A stretch of 32,534 nucleotides of DNA. Origin: Phycisphaerales bacterium (GTDB lineage: Bacteria; Planctomycetota; Phycisphaerae; Phycisphaerales; UBA1924). The notes under the pieces were generated by a model. The model ran no database searches. It worked only from the letters and a program-made list of their open reading frames with translations, and was not told the DNA's origin. The stretch is from the NCBI GenBank assembly GCA_028285065.1, contig JANQQG010000147.1, forward strand, positions 1 through 32,534, read 5' to 3'. The translations under genes were made by a program, and so were the position numbers. Position 1 is the first letter of the stretch; every line of letters begins with the position of its first letter. Below are positions 6,774 to 13,852 of the stretch, in pieces.

Positions 6774-8032
6774 TGCCCCTTGCCCACCTGTTCATCGCGG
6801 GCGCATTGCTCGCTCAGCCCCAGCCTGGCGACCCCGCGGCCGATCTGCTGGCGCCGCCCGTGGAGACGCCCGACGCCCGTGCGCCCGAGTTGCTGAACTT
6901 CGAGGTGCGCCGAGGCTACCAGGTCACGCTCGGCGTCGCGTTCATCCCGGGCGCACGCTTCATGTGCTTCGACGACGACGGCGCGTTGTACGTCTCGCGC
7001 CCGTCGTACTCGGATGTGCTGCGGTTGACCGACGAGGATGACGACGGGGAGTACGAGTCGCGCACGGTGTTCGCCACGGGACTTCCGACGGTTCAGGCGA
7101 TCCAGTTCGAGGGAGGGGCCCTGTGGATGGCCGCGACCGGGTCGATCCACCGCGCGACCGACGCGGACGGTGATGGGGTTGCGGACGAAGTCGCCGACGT
7201 GCTCGAGGTCGGCACGCTCCCGCGCGAGGGCGTCAACCACGAGCGAGCGCTGCTGGTCAAGGGCGAGCAGTTCTACACGGTGATCGGTGATGGCTCGAAC
7301 ATCTCCGATCAGTCGTCGACGGAGCGTCAGGCGATCTGGCGGTACAACGCCGACGCCTCTCGCAAGGCGCGCTACGCCGGCGGCATCCGCAACTGCGTCG
7401 AGCTCAGGTTCCGGCCAGGTTCGAGCGAGATCTGGGGTTTCGACGAGGCGCCCACCGGCATCGGCTGGTCCTACGGAGAGCAGCCCGGGTCCGGTGCGCA
7501 GTCGCAGCCGATCGGGAGCGTCCAGGCGCCGGATGAGTTGAACTGGTACCGGCCACAGCGGACCTATGGGCATCCGCACGTGATCGGCGCGAGGGTGCCG
7601 CACCCCGAGTACGCGGACGACGAGAACATCGGCCAGAAGCTCGCAACGAGCGAGCCGCCGGAGTTCCTCCTGCCGGCGCACTCGTGCCCCGGCGGGTTCG
7701 ACTTCCTTCCGGCGGAGCTCGCCGGCGAGGGCAAGGGGATGCCGGCGGATCATGCCGGTGACGCGTTCGTCGCGCTGCGCGGGCGCAGTCCGCTCCCCGG
7801 CTTCCCGATGGAGACGTTCGAGGCCGGCTACAGCGTCGCACGCGTGCTCTTCGACGGCGATGAGCCCTACGGCATGCTGGAACTCGTGCGCACGCGCGAC
7901 GCGCAGTCCGATGGTGGACGCATGTGGGCACGCCCCGTAGACGTCGTCACGGCTCCCGATGGCTCGCTTCTGTTCTCGAGCGAACTGCCCACCGGGCGGA
8001 TCTACCGGATCCGTTGGGTGGGCAACGAGTAG
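6773..8032 (+). CDS. PQQ-type glucose/sorbosone dehydrogenase-like beta-propeller protein
   Basis: A 419-residue protein with a short signal peptide (MPLAHLFIAGALLAQ). Its six-bladed propeller pattern is that of soluble glucose dehydrogenase/L-sorbosone dehydrogenase: the opening strand RRGYQVTLGVAFIPGARFMC, then LYVSRPSYSDVLRLTDEDDD, GSIHRATDADGDGVADE, YAGGIRNCVELRFRPGS, LPAHSCPGGFDFLP, and the closing DGSLLFSSELPTGRIYRI. Members oxidise sugars or alcohols with PQQ in the periplasm, but many planctomycete homologues have uncertain activity. The DTDADGDGVADE-like loop looks like a Ca site. It is coupled to the upstream esterase, suggesting successive steps on an exported carbohydrate or ester. 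The pairing is seen; the pathway is inferred. Confidence 0.85.
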   Translation: MPLAHLFIAGALLAQPQPGDPAADLLAPPVETPDARAPELLNFEVRRGYQVTLGVAFIPGARFMCFDDDGALYVSRPSYSDVLRLTDEDDDGEYESRTVFATGLPTVQAIQFEGGALWMAATGSIHRATDADGDGVADEVADVLEVGTLPREGVNHERALLVKGEQFYTVIGDGSNISDQSSTERQAIWRYNADASRKARYAGGIRNCVELRFRPGSSEIWGFDEAPTGIGWSYGEQPGSGAQSQPIGSVQAPDELNWYRPQRTYGHPHVIGARVPHPEYADDENIGQKLATSEPPEFLLPAHSCPGGFDFLPAELAGEGKGMPADHAGDAFVALRGRSPLPGFPMETFEAGYSVARVLFDGDEPYGMLELVRTRDAQSDGGRMWARPVDVVTAPDGSLLFSSELPTGRIYRIRWVGNE

Positions 8033-8039
8033 CCCGGGC

Positions 8040-8129
8040 GATGCTGTCGGGCGGGTCTCGGAGCACGTAGCTGAGGCGTTTGCTGAGCTCGGTCCGGTTG
8101 CGTTCGTTCGTTGCGGCGGATCGTCCCAC
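8040..8129 (-). pseudogene. N-terminal remnant of RNA 2'-phosphotransferase (kptA/tpt1-like)
   Basis: On the minus strand a GTG at 8129 opens a frame whose codons 15-30 (8087 down to 8040) read LSKRLSYVLRDPPDSI. This matches the start of the KptA/Tpt1 family (LSKxLSYVLRHxPxSIGL), including the arginine of the catalytic LRH motif; the following His is Asp here. After the isoleucine codon similarity stops abruptly, where GL-x-LD-x-x-GW should follow. The break is seven bases from the stop codon of the convergent dehydrogenase gene. The rest of KptA is absent, so this is a truncated fossil rather than a gene. Confidence 0.6.
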
Positions 8130-8288
8130 TGTTTTTGGGGAGGCGTCTGAGCCGGCAGAGACGCTGGGCGGAATCCCCGGATCGGCTGAAGGGGAGGATC
8201 GTGCGGGTCGATACCGGACGCGAGCCCCCGTCGTCCCGATTGGTCGGGCGTGCGGGCCCCGTGTGCTCAGGCAGGGGCGTCCGACGCG
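8130..8288. other. Upstream region of the pilZ-gsp operon
   Basis: Between the kptA remnant and pilZ I see no gene, riboswitch or strong promoter. A GTTTTTGGGG run at about 8130-8140 has no convincing stem in front of it. The operon promoter is probably here because pilZ is the first gene in its direction after the dehydrogenase. Confidence 0.35.
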
Positions 8289-8747
8289 ATGAGCGAAAAA
8301 CCACGCGAACTGGTGGTGCGCCAGCATGAGCGGTACCGGTGTGATCTGCCGGCCAAGCTCGAGCTGTGCTCCGACGACGCCGAGCGCGTCATGCTCTCCG
8401 GCCAGGCGACCGGCGCGGACGGGCGGATCGAGGCGCGACTCGAGGATGCCTCGGTCGGCGGCTTCGGCGTCCGTACCAAGGTCTTCCTCCCCAAGGGCGC
8501 CCGCGTGCTCGTCTCAATCCAGGTCGGCGAGCAGGGCGACGGCGACGACGCGTCCCCGGTCGAGCTGCGCGTCAGAGGGCGCGTCCAGCGCGCCAAGATG
8601 GTCGAACGCGGGCCGCTGTACTACCTCGGCATGGCGGCCGACGCGAGCGAGGACGCACACCAGCTGTCTCTCGAGGTGCTGCTGGCGCACGTGCGCGATC
8701 TGTGGGTGGAGGAGCAGCGTCAGGCGGAGGGGGGCGCGAGTGCTTGA
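8289..8747 (+). CDS. PilZ domain protein (c-di-GMP receptor candidate)
   Basis: A 152-residue single-domain PilZ protein. The c-di-GMP signature is complete: R11-x-x-x-R15 (RQHERYRC) and D53-x-S55-x-x-G58 (DASVGGFGV), followed by barrel strands (LRVRGRVQRAKMVERGPLYY, LGMAADA). PilZ proteins bind cyclic di-GMP and regulate motility, pili or polysaccharide export, often through direct contact with the assembly ATPase. The ATG at 8289 is chosen because it precedes the RxxxR motif by ten residues as is usual; the upstream 8250 start adds nothing recognisable. Its 3' end overlaps the gspE start by eight bases, tying it to that ATPase. Confidence 0.9.
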   Translation: MSEKPRELVVRQHERYRCDLPAKLELCSDDAERVMLSGQATGADGRIEARLEDASVGGFGVRTKVFLPKGARVLVSIQVGEQGDGDDASPVELRVRGRVQRAKMVERGPLYYLGMAADASEDAHQLSLEVLLAHVRDLWVEEQRQAEGGASA

Positions 8748-10446
8748 CTACGACGACTTCGTGACCGCCGCGATGCTCGAAGAGGGCGTCATCGACGCCG
8801 AGACGCACGAGCGTGCCACGCGCATGGCGACCGAGCGCGGCAAGCCGGTGCTCGAGGTGATCGTCAGCGAGGGGCTTGCGTCCGTCCGCGACGTCGCGCT
8901 CGTTCGCGCGGGGATCAGCGAGTGCCCATTCGTCGATCTCTCGCACTACGAGATCGACCTGAAGAACGCTCACCTCGTGCAGCGCAGTGTGGCCGAGCGC
9001 CACCGCGCGTTCCCGTTGTTCGTCTTCGACGAGCACGCCACGCTGGGCATGGCCGATCCGCTCGACCTCCGGGCGGTGGACCAGCTCCGATCGATCCTGC
9101 GCCGTGACATCGAGCCCGTGCTCTGTGAAGAGGAAGCACTGGCCGGCCTGATCTCGAGGGCCTACTCGATGGTCGGCGGCGAGGGCGACCAGGGCGCGAC
9201 CCCGACGGGGTTCGAGGCGATCGACCTGACGACCGGCGAGGAGCCGATCGTCGCGGCCGTGAACCAGATCCTGGCGCAGGCCGCGGAAGAGGGCGCTTCG
9301 GACATTCACATCGGGCCCGACGAGCGCGACCTGCATCTGCGCCTGCGCGTGGACGGCACGCTGCGCCGGCGTCAGGGACCGCCCCTGAGTGCGCACGCCG
9401 GCATCGTGCAGCGCCTCAAGGTCATGGCGAACCTCGATCTGACGCAGACCCGGCGCCCGCAGGACGGCAAGTTCCGCTACACGCATGCCGGGCGCAAGGT
9501 GGACTGCCGCCTCAGTGTCATCCCGACGGTGTACGGCGAGAACGTCGTGATCCGCCTGCTCTCGTCGGCCGCGACGATCGGCTCGTTCGACAACCTGGGT
9601 TTCCCGGCTTCCGAGTTGGCGACGTTCCAGAAGATGCTCGAGCAGCCCCACGGGATGATCCTGGTGACCGGCCCGACGGGGAGCGGCAAGACGACGACGC
9701 TGTACACGGGCCTGAAGCGCCTGAACTCGCCGGACGTGAACATCATGACCATCGAGGACCCGGTCGAGATCCGGCTCCCGATGATCCGCCAGGTGCAGGC
9801 CAACCCGGAAGTCGGGCTGACCTTCGCGGGCGCTCTGCGCTCGATCCTCCGGCAGGACCCTGACGTGGTGCTCGTCGGCGAGATCCGCGACGAGGAGACC
9901 GCTCGCATCGCGCTGCAGGCCGCGCTGACGGGGCACCTGGTGCTCTCGACGCTGCATACGAACGATGCGCCCGGTGCCGTGGCGCGACTGCGCGACTTTG
10001 GTTGCCCCCCGTTCGCGATCAACGGCGCGCTGCTCGGCGTGCTGGCCCAGCGTTTGGTTCGTCGCTCGTGCGAGTCGTGCGCTCGTCCTTACCGCCCCGA
10101 GGCGTCGATGCTGGAGCGCTTCGGTCTCGAGCAGGCGGACGCCAAGTGGACGCGCGGCGCGGGGTGTGCACGCTGCCTGACGACCGGCTATCGCGGACGC
10201 GTCGGGATCTACGAGTTGCTCGAGATGACGCGTGGCGTGCAGCGCTGCGTCGAAGCGGGCGCTTCCACGGAGACCGTGCGTGATCAGGCCGTCGCCGACG
10301 GGATGAAGCTCATGCACGCCGATGGCGTCGAGAAGGCCCGCATGGGCCTGACCACCCTCGAGGAGGTCGCGCGTGTCGCGGCCGTGCAGGCTGTCGAGCC
10401 CGATGAGGGCGCTGATGGTCAGGTGGAGGCATCGCGGGCTGCATGA
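8740..10446 (+). CDS. gspE: Type II secretion / type IV pilus assembly ATPase (GspE/PilB family)
   Basis: A 568-residue hexameric ATPase that powers pseudopilus or pilus extension at the inner membrane. It begins with an MshEN-like N-terminal domain (about 1-140). The catalytic core has Walker A GPTGSGKTTT (311-320), Asp box (around TIEDPVE, 337-343), Walker B DPDVVLVGE (373-381) and His box (HLVLSTLHTND, 399-409). A zinc-binding tetracysteine follows at C444-x-x-C447 and C476-x-x-C479. The start is GTG at 8740, preceded by GGAGGGG; the frame upstream is a shadow of pilZ. It overlaps pilZ by eight bases and gspF by four (ATGA), so the three are translated in a coupled block. No retraction ATPase is nearby. 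Confidence 0.95.
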   Translation: MLDYDDFVTAAMLEEGVIDAETHERATRMATERGKPVLEVIVSEGLASVRDVALVRAGISECPFVDLSHYEIDLKNAHLVQRSVAERHRAFPLFVFDEHATLGMADPLDLRAVDQLRSILRRDIEPVLCEEEALAGLISRAYSMVGGEGDQGATPTGFEAIDLTTGEEPIVAAVNQILAQAAEEGASDIHIGPDERDLHLRLRVDGTLRRRQGPPLSAHAGIVQRLKVMANLDLTQTRRPQDGKFRYTHAGRKVDCRLSVIPTVYGENVVIRLLSSAATIGSFDNLGFPASELATFQKMLEQPHGMILVTGPTGSGKTTTLYTGLKRLNSPDVNIMTIEDPVEIRLPMIRQVQANPEVGLTFAGALRSILRQDPDVVLVGEIRDEETARIALQAALTGHLVLSTLHTNDAPGAVARLRDFGCPPFAINGALLGVLAQRLVRRSCESCARPYRPEASMLERFGLEQADAKWTRGAGCARCLTTGYRGRVGIYELLEMTRGVQRCVEAGASTETVRDQAVADGMKLMHADGVEKARMGLTTLEEVARVAAVQAVEPDEGADGQVEASRAA

Positions 10447-11654
10447 GCACGCTGGACTTCCAGTACGTTGCGGTTGACCGCAGCGGTGCCAAGCACCGCG
10501 GGACGGAGCGTGGCGCGACGCGCGAGGACGTGTGCCGCAAGCTTGCTCGTATCGGCTTGACGCCGCTGGACGTGCGAGAGCGCAAGGGCGGCGCCGGCGG
10601 GAAGAAGCGTCGTCGCAAGCGTGTACGCGGTCGCGACGTGGCGCACTTCACGTATCAGTTCAGCGTGCTGGTCGATGCGCGGATCCCGCTCTCCGAGGGT
10701 CTGATGAGCATCGCGGAGCAGGAGACCAACGAGACGCTCAAGGGCGTTCTCGAAGACGTCGCCCTGCGGATCGAATCGGGCGAGTCGGTCGCCCAGGCGC
10801 TCGGGGCGCACGAACGGGTCTTCGGGAGTGTGTACGTCGAGACGGTCCGCGCGGCCGAGACGTCGGGCACGATGTCCAAGGTCCTCGAGCACCTCTCTGA
10901 GATGCTCGAGCGGACGGAGGAGACGAGCTCGCAGATCCGCTCGGCCCTGATGTACCCGGCCTGTGTGGTCGGCGTGCTCTCGCTGGGCGTGACGTTCCTG
11001 ATCGGCTTCGTGATCCCGCGCTTCGCGACGATGTTCGAGGAGCGGGGGGTCGACTTGCCGGCGTTGACCAGGGTCATGATGGGGCTCGGTGAGTCCGTCC
11101 AGGGTTTCTGGTGGGCGTACCTCGCCGGGCTTGTCGGGCTCGTGTTCGGCGCTCGCGCGATGTGGAACAACCCACGCGGGCGGCTGATCGTCGACGGGTG
11201 GCTGCACCGCGTTCCGGTCGTGCGCTCGATCCTGATCGGGCTTGCGATCAGCCGGTTCAGCCGCGTCTTCGGGATCACCGTGGGCTCGGGTCTGAGCCTG
11301 ATCGACGCGATCGGCTTGAGCGGTCGTGCGTCGGGTCGACCCACGCTGATGGCGGACTCGGAGCGGATGGCCGCCCAGGTCCGGTCCGGCGGTCGTCTCG
11401 CGGGGGTGCTCGGCTCGTGCACGTACCTGACGCCCTTCGCCAGGCGGATGCTCTCCGCTGGCGAGGAGTCTGCGGAGCTTGGTCGGATGTGCTCGATCGT
11501 GGCTCGCCACTACGAGCGTGAGACGACACGTCAGGCGAAGAACATCGCGACGGTTATCGAACCCGTGATGGTGGTGTTGATCGCGCTGGTCGTACTGGTT
11601 GTTGCACTGAGCATCTTCCTGCCAATGTGGAACATGGTGACGCTGATGCAGTGA
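10443..11654 (+). CDS. gspF: Type II secretion / type IV pilus inner-membrane platform protein
   Basis: A 403-residue platform protein of the GspF/PilC family, on which GspE acts to extrude pilins. There are two GspF domains: residues about 65-190 and 268-395, each a helical cytoplasmic bundle followed by a membrane segment. Membrane helices lie at about 172-191, 222-239 and 373-394. Family motifs include FTYQFSVLVDARIPLSEGL, the VETVRAAETSGTMSKVLEHL repeat and its second-copy partner MLSAGEESAELGRM. A very basic linker (KKRRRKRVRGR, 54-64) separates the N-terminal segment. It starts within the gspE stop (ATGA) and is followed by 101 bp of structured leader before gspG. Confidence 0.95.
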   Translation: MSTLDFQYVAVDRSGAKHRGTERGATREDVCRKLARIGLTPLDVRERKGGAGGKKRRRKRVRGRDVAHFTYQFSVLVDARIPLSEGLMSIAEQETNETLKGVLEDVALRIESGESVAQALGAHERVFGSVYVETVRAAETSGTMSKVLEHLSEMLERTEETSSQIRSALMYPACVVGVLSLGVTFLIGFVIPRFATMFEERGVDLPALTRVMMGLGESVQGFWWAYLAGLVGLVFGARAMWNNPRGRLIVDGWLHRVPVVRSILIGLAISRFSRVFGITVGSGLSLIDAIGLSGRASGRPTLMADSERMAAQVRSGGRLAGVLGSCTYLTPFARRMLSAGEESAELGRMCSIVARHYERETTRQAKNIATVIEPVMVVLIALVVLVVALSIFLPMWNMVTLMQ

Positions 11655-11669
11655 CCGACCGAGTAACTA

Positions 11670-11712
11670 CCCAGGCCCCCGTGTGGGGGTGGACGGCCTA
11701 GGTGAACTAGGC
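11670..11712 (+). promoter_or_regulatory. Two hairpins in the leader of the major pseudopilin gene
   Basis: CCCCC (11676-11680) pairs with GGGGG (11685-11689) around a GTGT loop. GCCTAG (11696-11701) pairs perfectly with CTAGGC (11707-11712) around a five-base loop. Neither is followed by a T-tract. Stems between platform and pilin genes often mark processing or stability elements that let the pilin be made in excess; that role is inferred. Confidence 0.45.
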
Positions 11713-11755
11713 AGAACAGTGGACCGAGACCGAAACGCAAAGAGGGCAGACAGCC

Positions 11756-12232
11756 ATGACTGGTAAGAAGACCATGAAGCGGGCGTTCACGCTGATCGAG
11801 CTGATCGCCGTGATCGTTGTGCTCGCGATTCTCTCCGGCGTGGCGCTCCCGCGCTACTTCGACTACGCCGATCGCGCCAAGACCTCCGCCGTCCAGGGCG
11901 CTCTTGGCAACGTCCGCGCAGGCATCGCGAACTTCTACGCCAACTCGGCGATCGAGGGCAGCGCGGCCTACCCGACCGCCGCCGAGCTCGCCGCCGTCGG
12001 CAGCGTGATGCAGGAGGGCATGCCCGCCAACCCGTACAACGATCTGAAGACGATCCGCGCGATCGCGTCGCTTGCCGACGCGCAGAACCGCGTGACCGAC
12101 GGGACCACCGGCTGGTGCTACTACGTGGACAACACCGCCACGCCTCCGGTCGCCATCCTCTACGCCAACGACACCACCGAGACCAAGGTCTCCGATGGTT
12201 CGGGCGGCTTCGAGCAGGCCAACGAGCTCTGA
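11756..12232 (+). CDS. gspG: Major pseudopilin, GspG/PilA-like
   Basis: A 158-residue prepilin. The class III leader is [10 protein letters not shown], with predicted cleavage before Phe11. The mature N-terminus [20 protein letters not shown] has Glu at +5 and a hydrophobic helix that packs into the fibre. The globular part has a helix continuing to about residue 60 and a beta region with [11 protein letters not shown], resembling the G-W-x-Y-x motif of GspG. The residue before the cleavage site is Ala, not the usual Gly. It begins at ATG 11756 after AGAGGG with a nine-base spacer; an internal ATG at 11774 would give a four-residue leader. Position directly after gspF and ahead of four minor pseudopilin genes marks it as the major subunit. 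Confidence 0.9.
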   Translation: MTGKKTMKRAFTLIELIAVIVVLAILSGVALPRYFDYADRAKTSAVQGALGNVRAGIANFYANSAIEGSAAYPTAAELAAVGSVMQEGMPANPYNDLKTIRAIASLADAQNRVTDGTTGWCYYVDNTATPPVAILYANDTTETKVSDGSGGFEQANEL

Positions 12233-12270
12233 TCCGGAGCCCGCGCACGCCTCAACGGCGAGCCATCACC

Positions 12271-12816
12271 ATGCAACCACGCACACCGCCACGCCGGGCG
12301 CTCGCAAACGCCCGGCGTGGTTTCTCTTTGGCCGAGCTGGTCGCGATCATGGTCATCATCGGCATCACCGCCGGCGTGATGGTCAGCGTCACGATGCGAC
12401 TCGACGGCGCCCGCGCGGGCGCCGCCGCCGGGAGGATCGAGTCGGACGTGGCCTTCGCGCGCCACTGGGCGCTGGCGACCGGGACACGAACGTGGGTCGA
12501 GTTCGACCTGCCGGCCCAGAGCTGGCGCGTGCTCACCGAGGACCCGGCCGCCCCTGGCAGGGCCGGTGCGACCCCGCTCGATGATCCGGGCACCGGCAAG
12601 GCGCTCGGCGGCCAGGTCGGACGCGGTGCCTTCGTCGGGGTCACGCTCGACTCGGCCCTCTTCGGTGCCGATCCCGTCGTTGGCTTCGATTGGCTCGGGC
12701 GTCCCCTTGACGCCTCGGCCAGCCCGCTCGGTGCGGACGGGAGCGTCGTGCTCGGTTCGGGCACGACGATCAGCGTGCAGGTCTCCACTGGCCACGTCAG
12801 CCGCAGCACGCCATAG
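12271..12816 (+). CDS. gspH: Minor pseudopilin, GspH/FimT-like
   Basis: A 181-residue prepilin-type protein. A 17-residue basic leader ends ...NARRG, then FSLAELVAIMVIIGITAGVM with Glu at mature +5. The mature domain begins DVAFARHWALATGTRTWVEFD, a segment typical of GspH/FimT (helix then paired strands), and ends in a beta-rich region with VVGFDWLGRPLDAS and a final strand ISVQVSTGHVSR. GspH sits in the tip-associated or accessory pilin set of type II systems. It starts 38 bp after gspG and has only a weak ribosome site. The ATG at 12271 is chosen because the prepilin leader begins there, whereas upstream in-frame starts are out of context. Confidence 0.88.
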   Translation: MQPRTPPRRALANARRGFSLAELVAIMVIIGITAGVMVSVTMRLDGARAGAAAGRIESDVAFARHWALATGTRTWVEFDLPAQSWRVLTEDPAAPGRAGATPLDDPGTGKALGGQVGRGAFVGVTLDSALFGADPVVGFDWLGRPLDASASPLGADGSVVLGSGTTISVQVSTGHVSRSTP

Positions 12817-12839
12817 CCAAGGAAGGACCGCGCCCGATC

Positions 12840-13286
12840 ATGGCTCGTCCGCGACGCATCCCGACTGACCGATCCGTGCGCAGCGCGTTCAGCCTGGCCG
12901 AGCTGGTCATCGCGCTCGTGGTGTTGACCATCGCGACGCCGGCGATGCTGACCGCCCTACGCGACTCGCAGGTGCGCCAGATCGATCCGGTCCTCGCGTC
13001 GCGCGCTCGCTGGCTCGCGGTCAGCAAGCTTGAGGACGTGATCGCGGACCGCCACTCGGCGACGCGCGGGTGGGACCACCTCGTCGGCGCGAACTACCGC
13101 GACGAGGCGCCCGTCGCGGGCTACGACGACTTCGAGCGCCGCGTCACACTGAACGAGACCGGTCCTGACCTGGCCACCGCCGGTGACGGGTACATGAGTG
13201 TGACCGTCGAGGTGAGTTGGTTCGACGTCGGCGGGACCGCCCGTTCGCTCTCGGTCTCCACCGTGGTGACGGAGTATGGACCATGA
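12840..13286 (+). CDS. gspI: Minor pseudopilin, GspI/PilV-like
   Basis: A 148-residue prepilin: leader MARPRRIPTDRSVRSA, then FSLAELVIALVVLTIATPAM with Glu at +5. As in gspG, Ala rather than Gly precedes the cleavage site. The segment WLAVSKLEDVIADRH matches the GspI/PilV pattern (A-x-x-K-L-E-x-x-x-A/D). The remainder is a short beta domain ending VTVEVSWFDVGGTARSLSVS. GspI nucleates the tip complex with GspJ and GspK in type II systems. AAGGAAGGA lies upstream of the ATG. The stop overlaps the gspJ start (ATGA). Confidence 0.88.
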   Translation: MARPRRIPTDRSVRSAFSLAELVIALVVLTIATPAMLTALRDSQVRQIDPVLASRARWLAVSKLEDVIADRHSATRGWDHLVGANYRDEAPVAGYDDFERRVTLNETGPDLATAGDGYMSVTVEVSWFDVGGTARSLSVSTVVTEYGP

Positions 13287-13852
13287 AGCGCGCGGCACGG
13301 AGCGCCCAGCGCAGGGGCTTCACGCTCGTCGAGGCCATCGCCTCGATCGTGGTTGTGTCGATCCTCGGCTCGGTCGTGTCGGGTCTGATTCTCCAGGCCG
13401 CCGACGCGCACGCAGGATCCAGCGTCCAGGCCGATCTGCACGCGGAGGCCTCGGCCGCCCTGGACAGGCTGGTGCGCGAGATTCGCCGGATCGACCCGGA
13501 CCCGGACGCGCCGGCGGGCGAGCCTGCGGCCGACGTTGACCGCCTGACCGCGACGTCGATCGAGTGGGCCGGCGACAGCGTTGCGCGCCTCGACGGGACG
13601 GAGCTGATCCTCTCGATCGCGGGCGAGGGTGACGGGGTGCTCGCGACGGACGTGAGCGCCCTCGAGATCATCGCCTACGACGATTCGAATGCGCAGCTTG
13701 GCACAAGCATCTCCGGGGACGGGACGCGCCAGATCCGGCGCGTCGAGATCCGGCTCACGCTCGAGCGTGCCGGCGCCTCAGAGACCATCGAGGCCAAGGT
13801 CTACCTACGTGGTGCGATGGCGGGGACGACTGCCGCGGGGGCGGGACCATGA
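13283..13852 (+). CDS. gspJ: Minor pseudopilin, GspJ/PilW-like
   Basis: A 189-residue prepilin with leader MKRAARSAQRRG and mature start FTLVEAIASIVVVSILGSVV (Glu at +5). The helix is followed by LHAEASAALDRLVREIRRID, the typical GspJ/PilW segment (A-x-x-x-L-x-R-x-I-R). A beta-rich domain then ends with RRVEIRLTLERAGASETIEA. The ATG at 13283 lies in the gspI stop, and its own stop overlaps the gspK start (ATGA), so I, J and K are translated as a chain. This is the order expected for the tip trimer. Confidence 0.88.
   Translation: MKRAARSAQRRGFTLVEAIASIVVVSILGSVVSGLILQAADAHAGSSVQADLHAEASAALDRLVREIRRIDPDPDAPAGEPAADVDRLTATSIEWAGDSVARLDGTELILSIAGEGDGVLATDVSALEIIAYDDSNAQLGTSISGDGTRQIRRVEIRLTLERAGASETIEAKVYLRGAMAGTTAAGAGP

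Noticed and set aside
8033-8288. c-di-GMP (GEMM) riboswitch ahead of pilZ
   Set aside because: The conserved GEMM core elements and paired helices could not be found in this gap.
8326-8739. 5' extension of the gspE frame through pilZ
   Set aside because: The extension is Ser/Arg/Pro-rich noise in the +1 frame of pilZ; GTG at 8740 with GGAGGGG is the credible start.
8572-10317. Long minus-strand open frame opposite gspE
   Set aside because: The plus strand holds an unmistakable GspE with all motifs; the antisense product has no recognisable fold.
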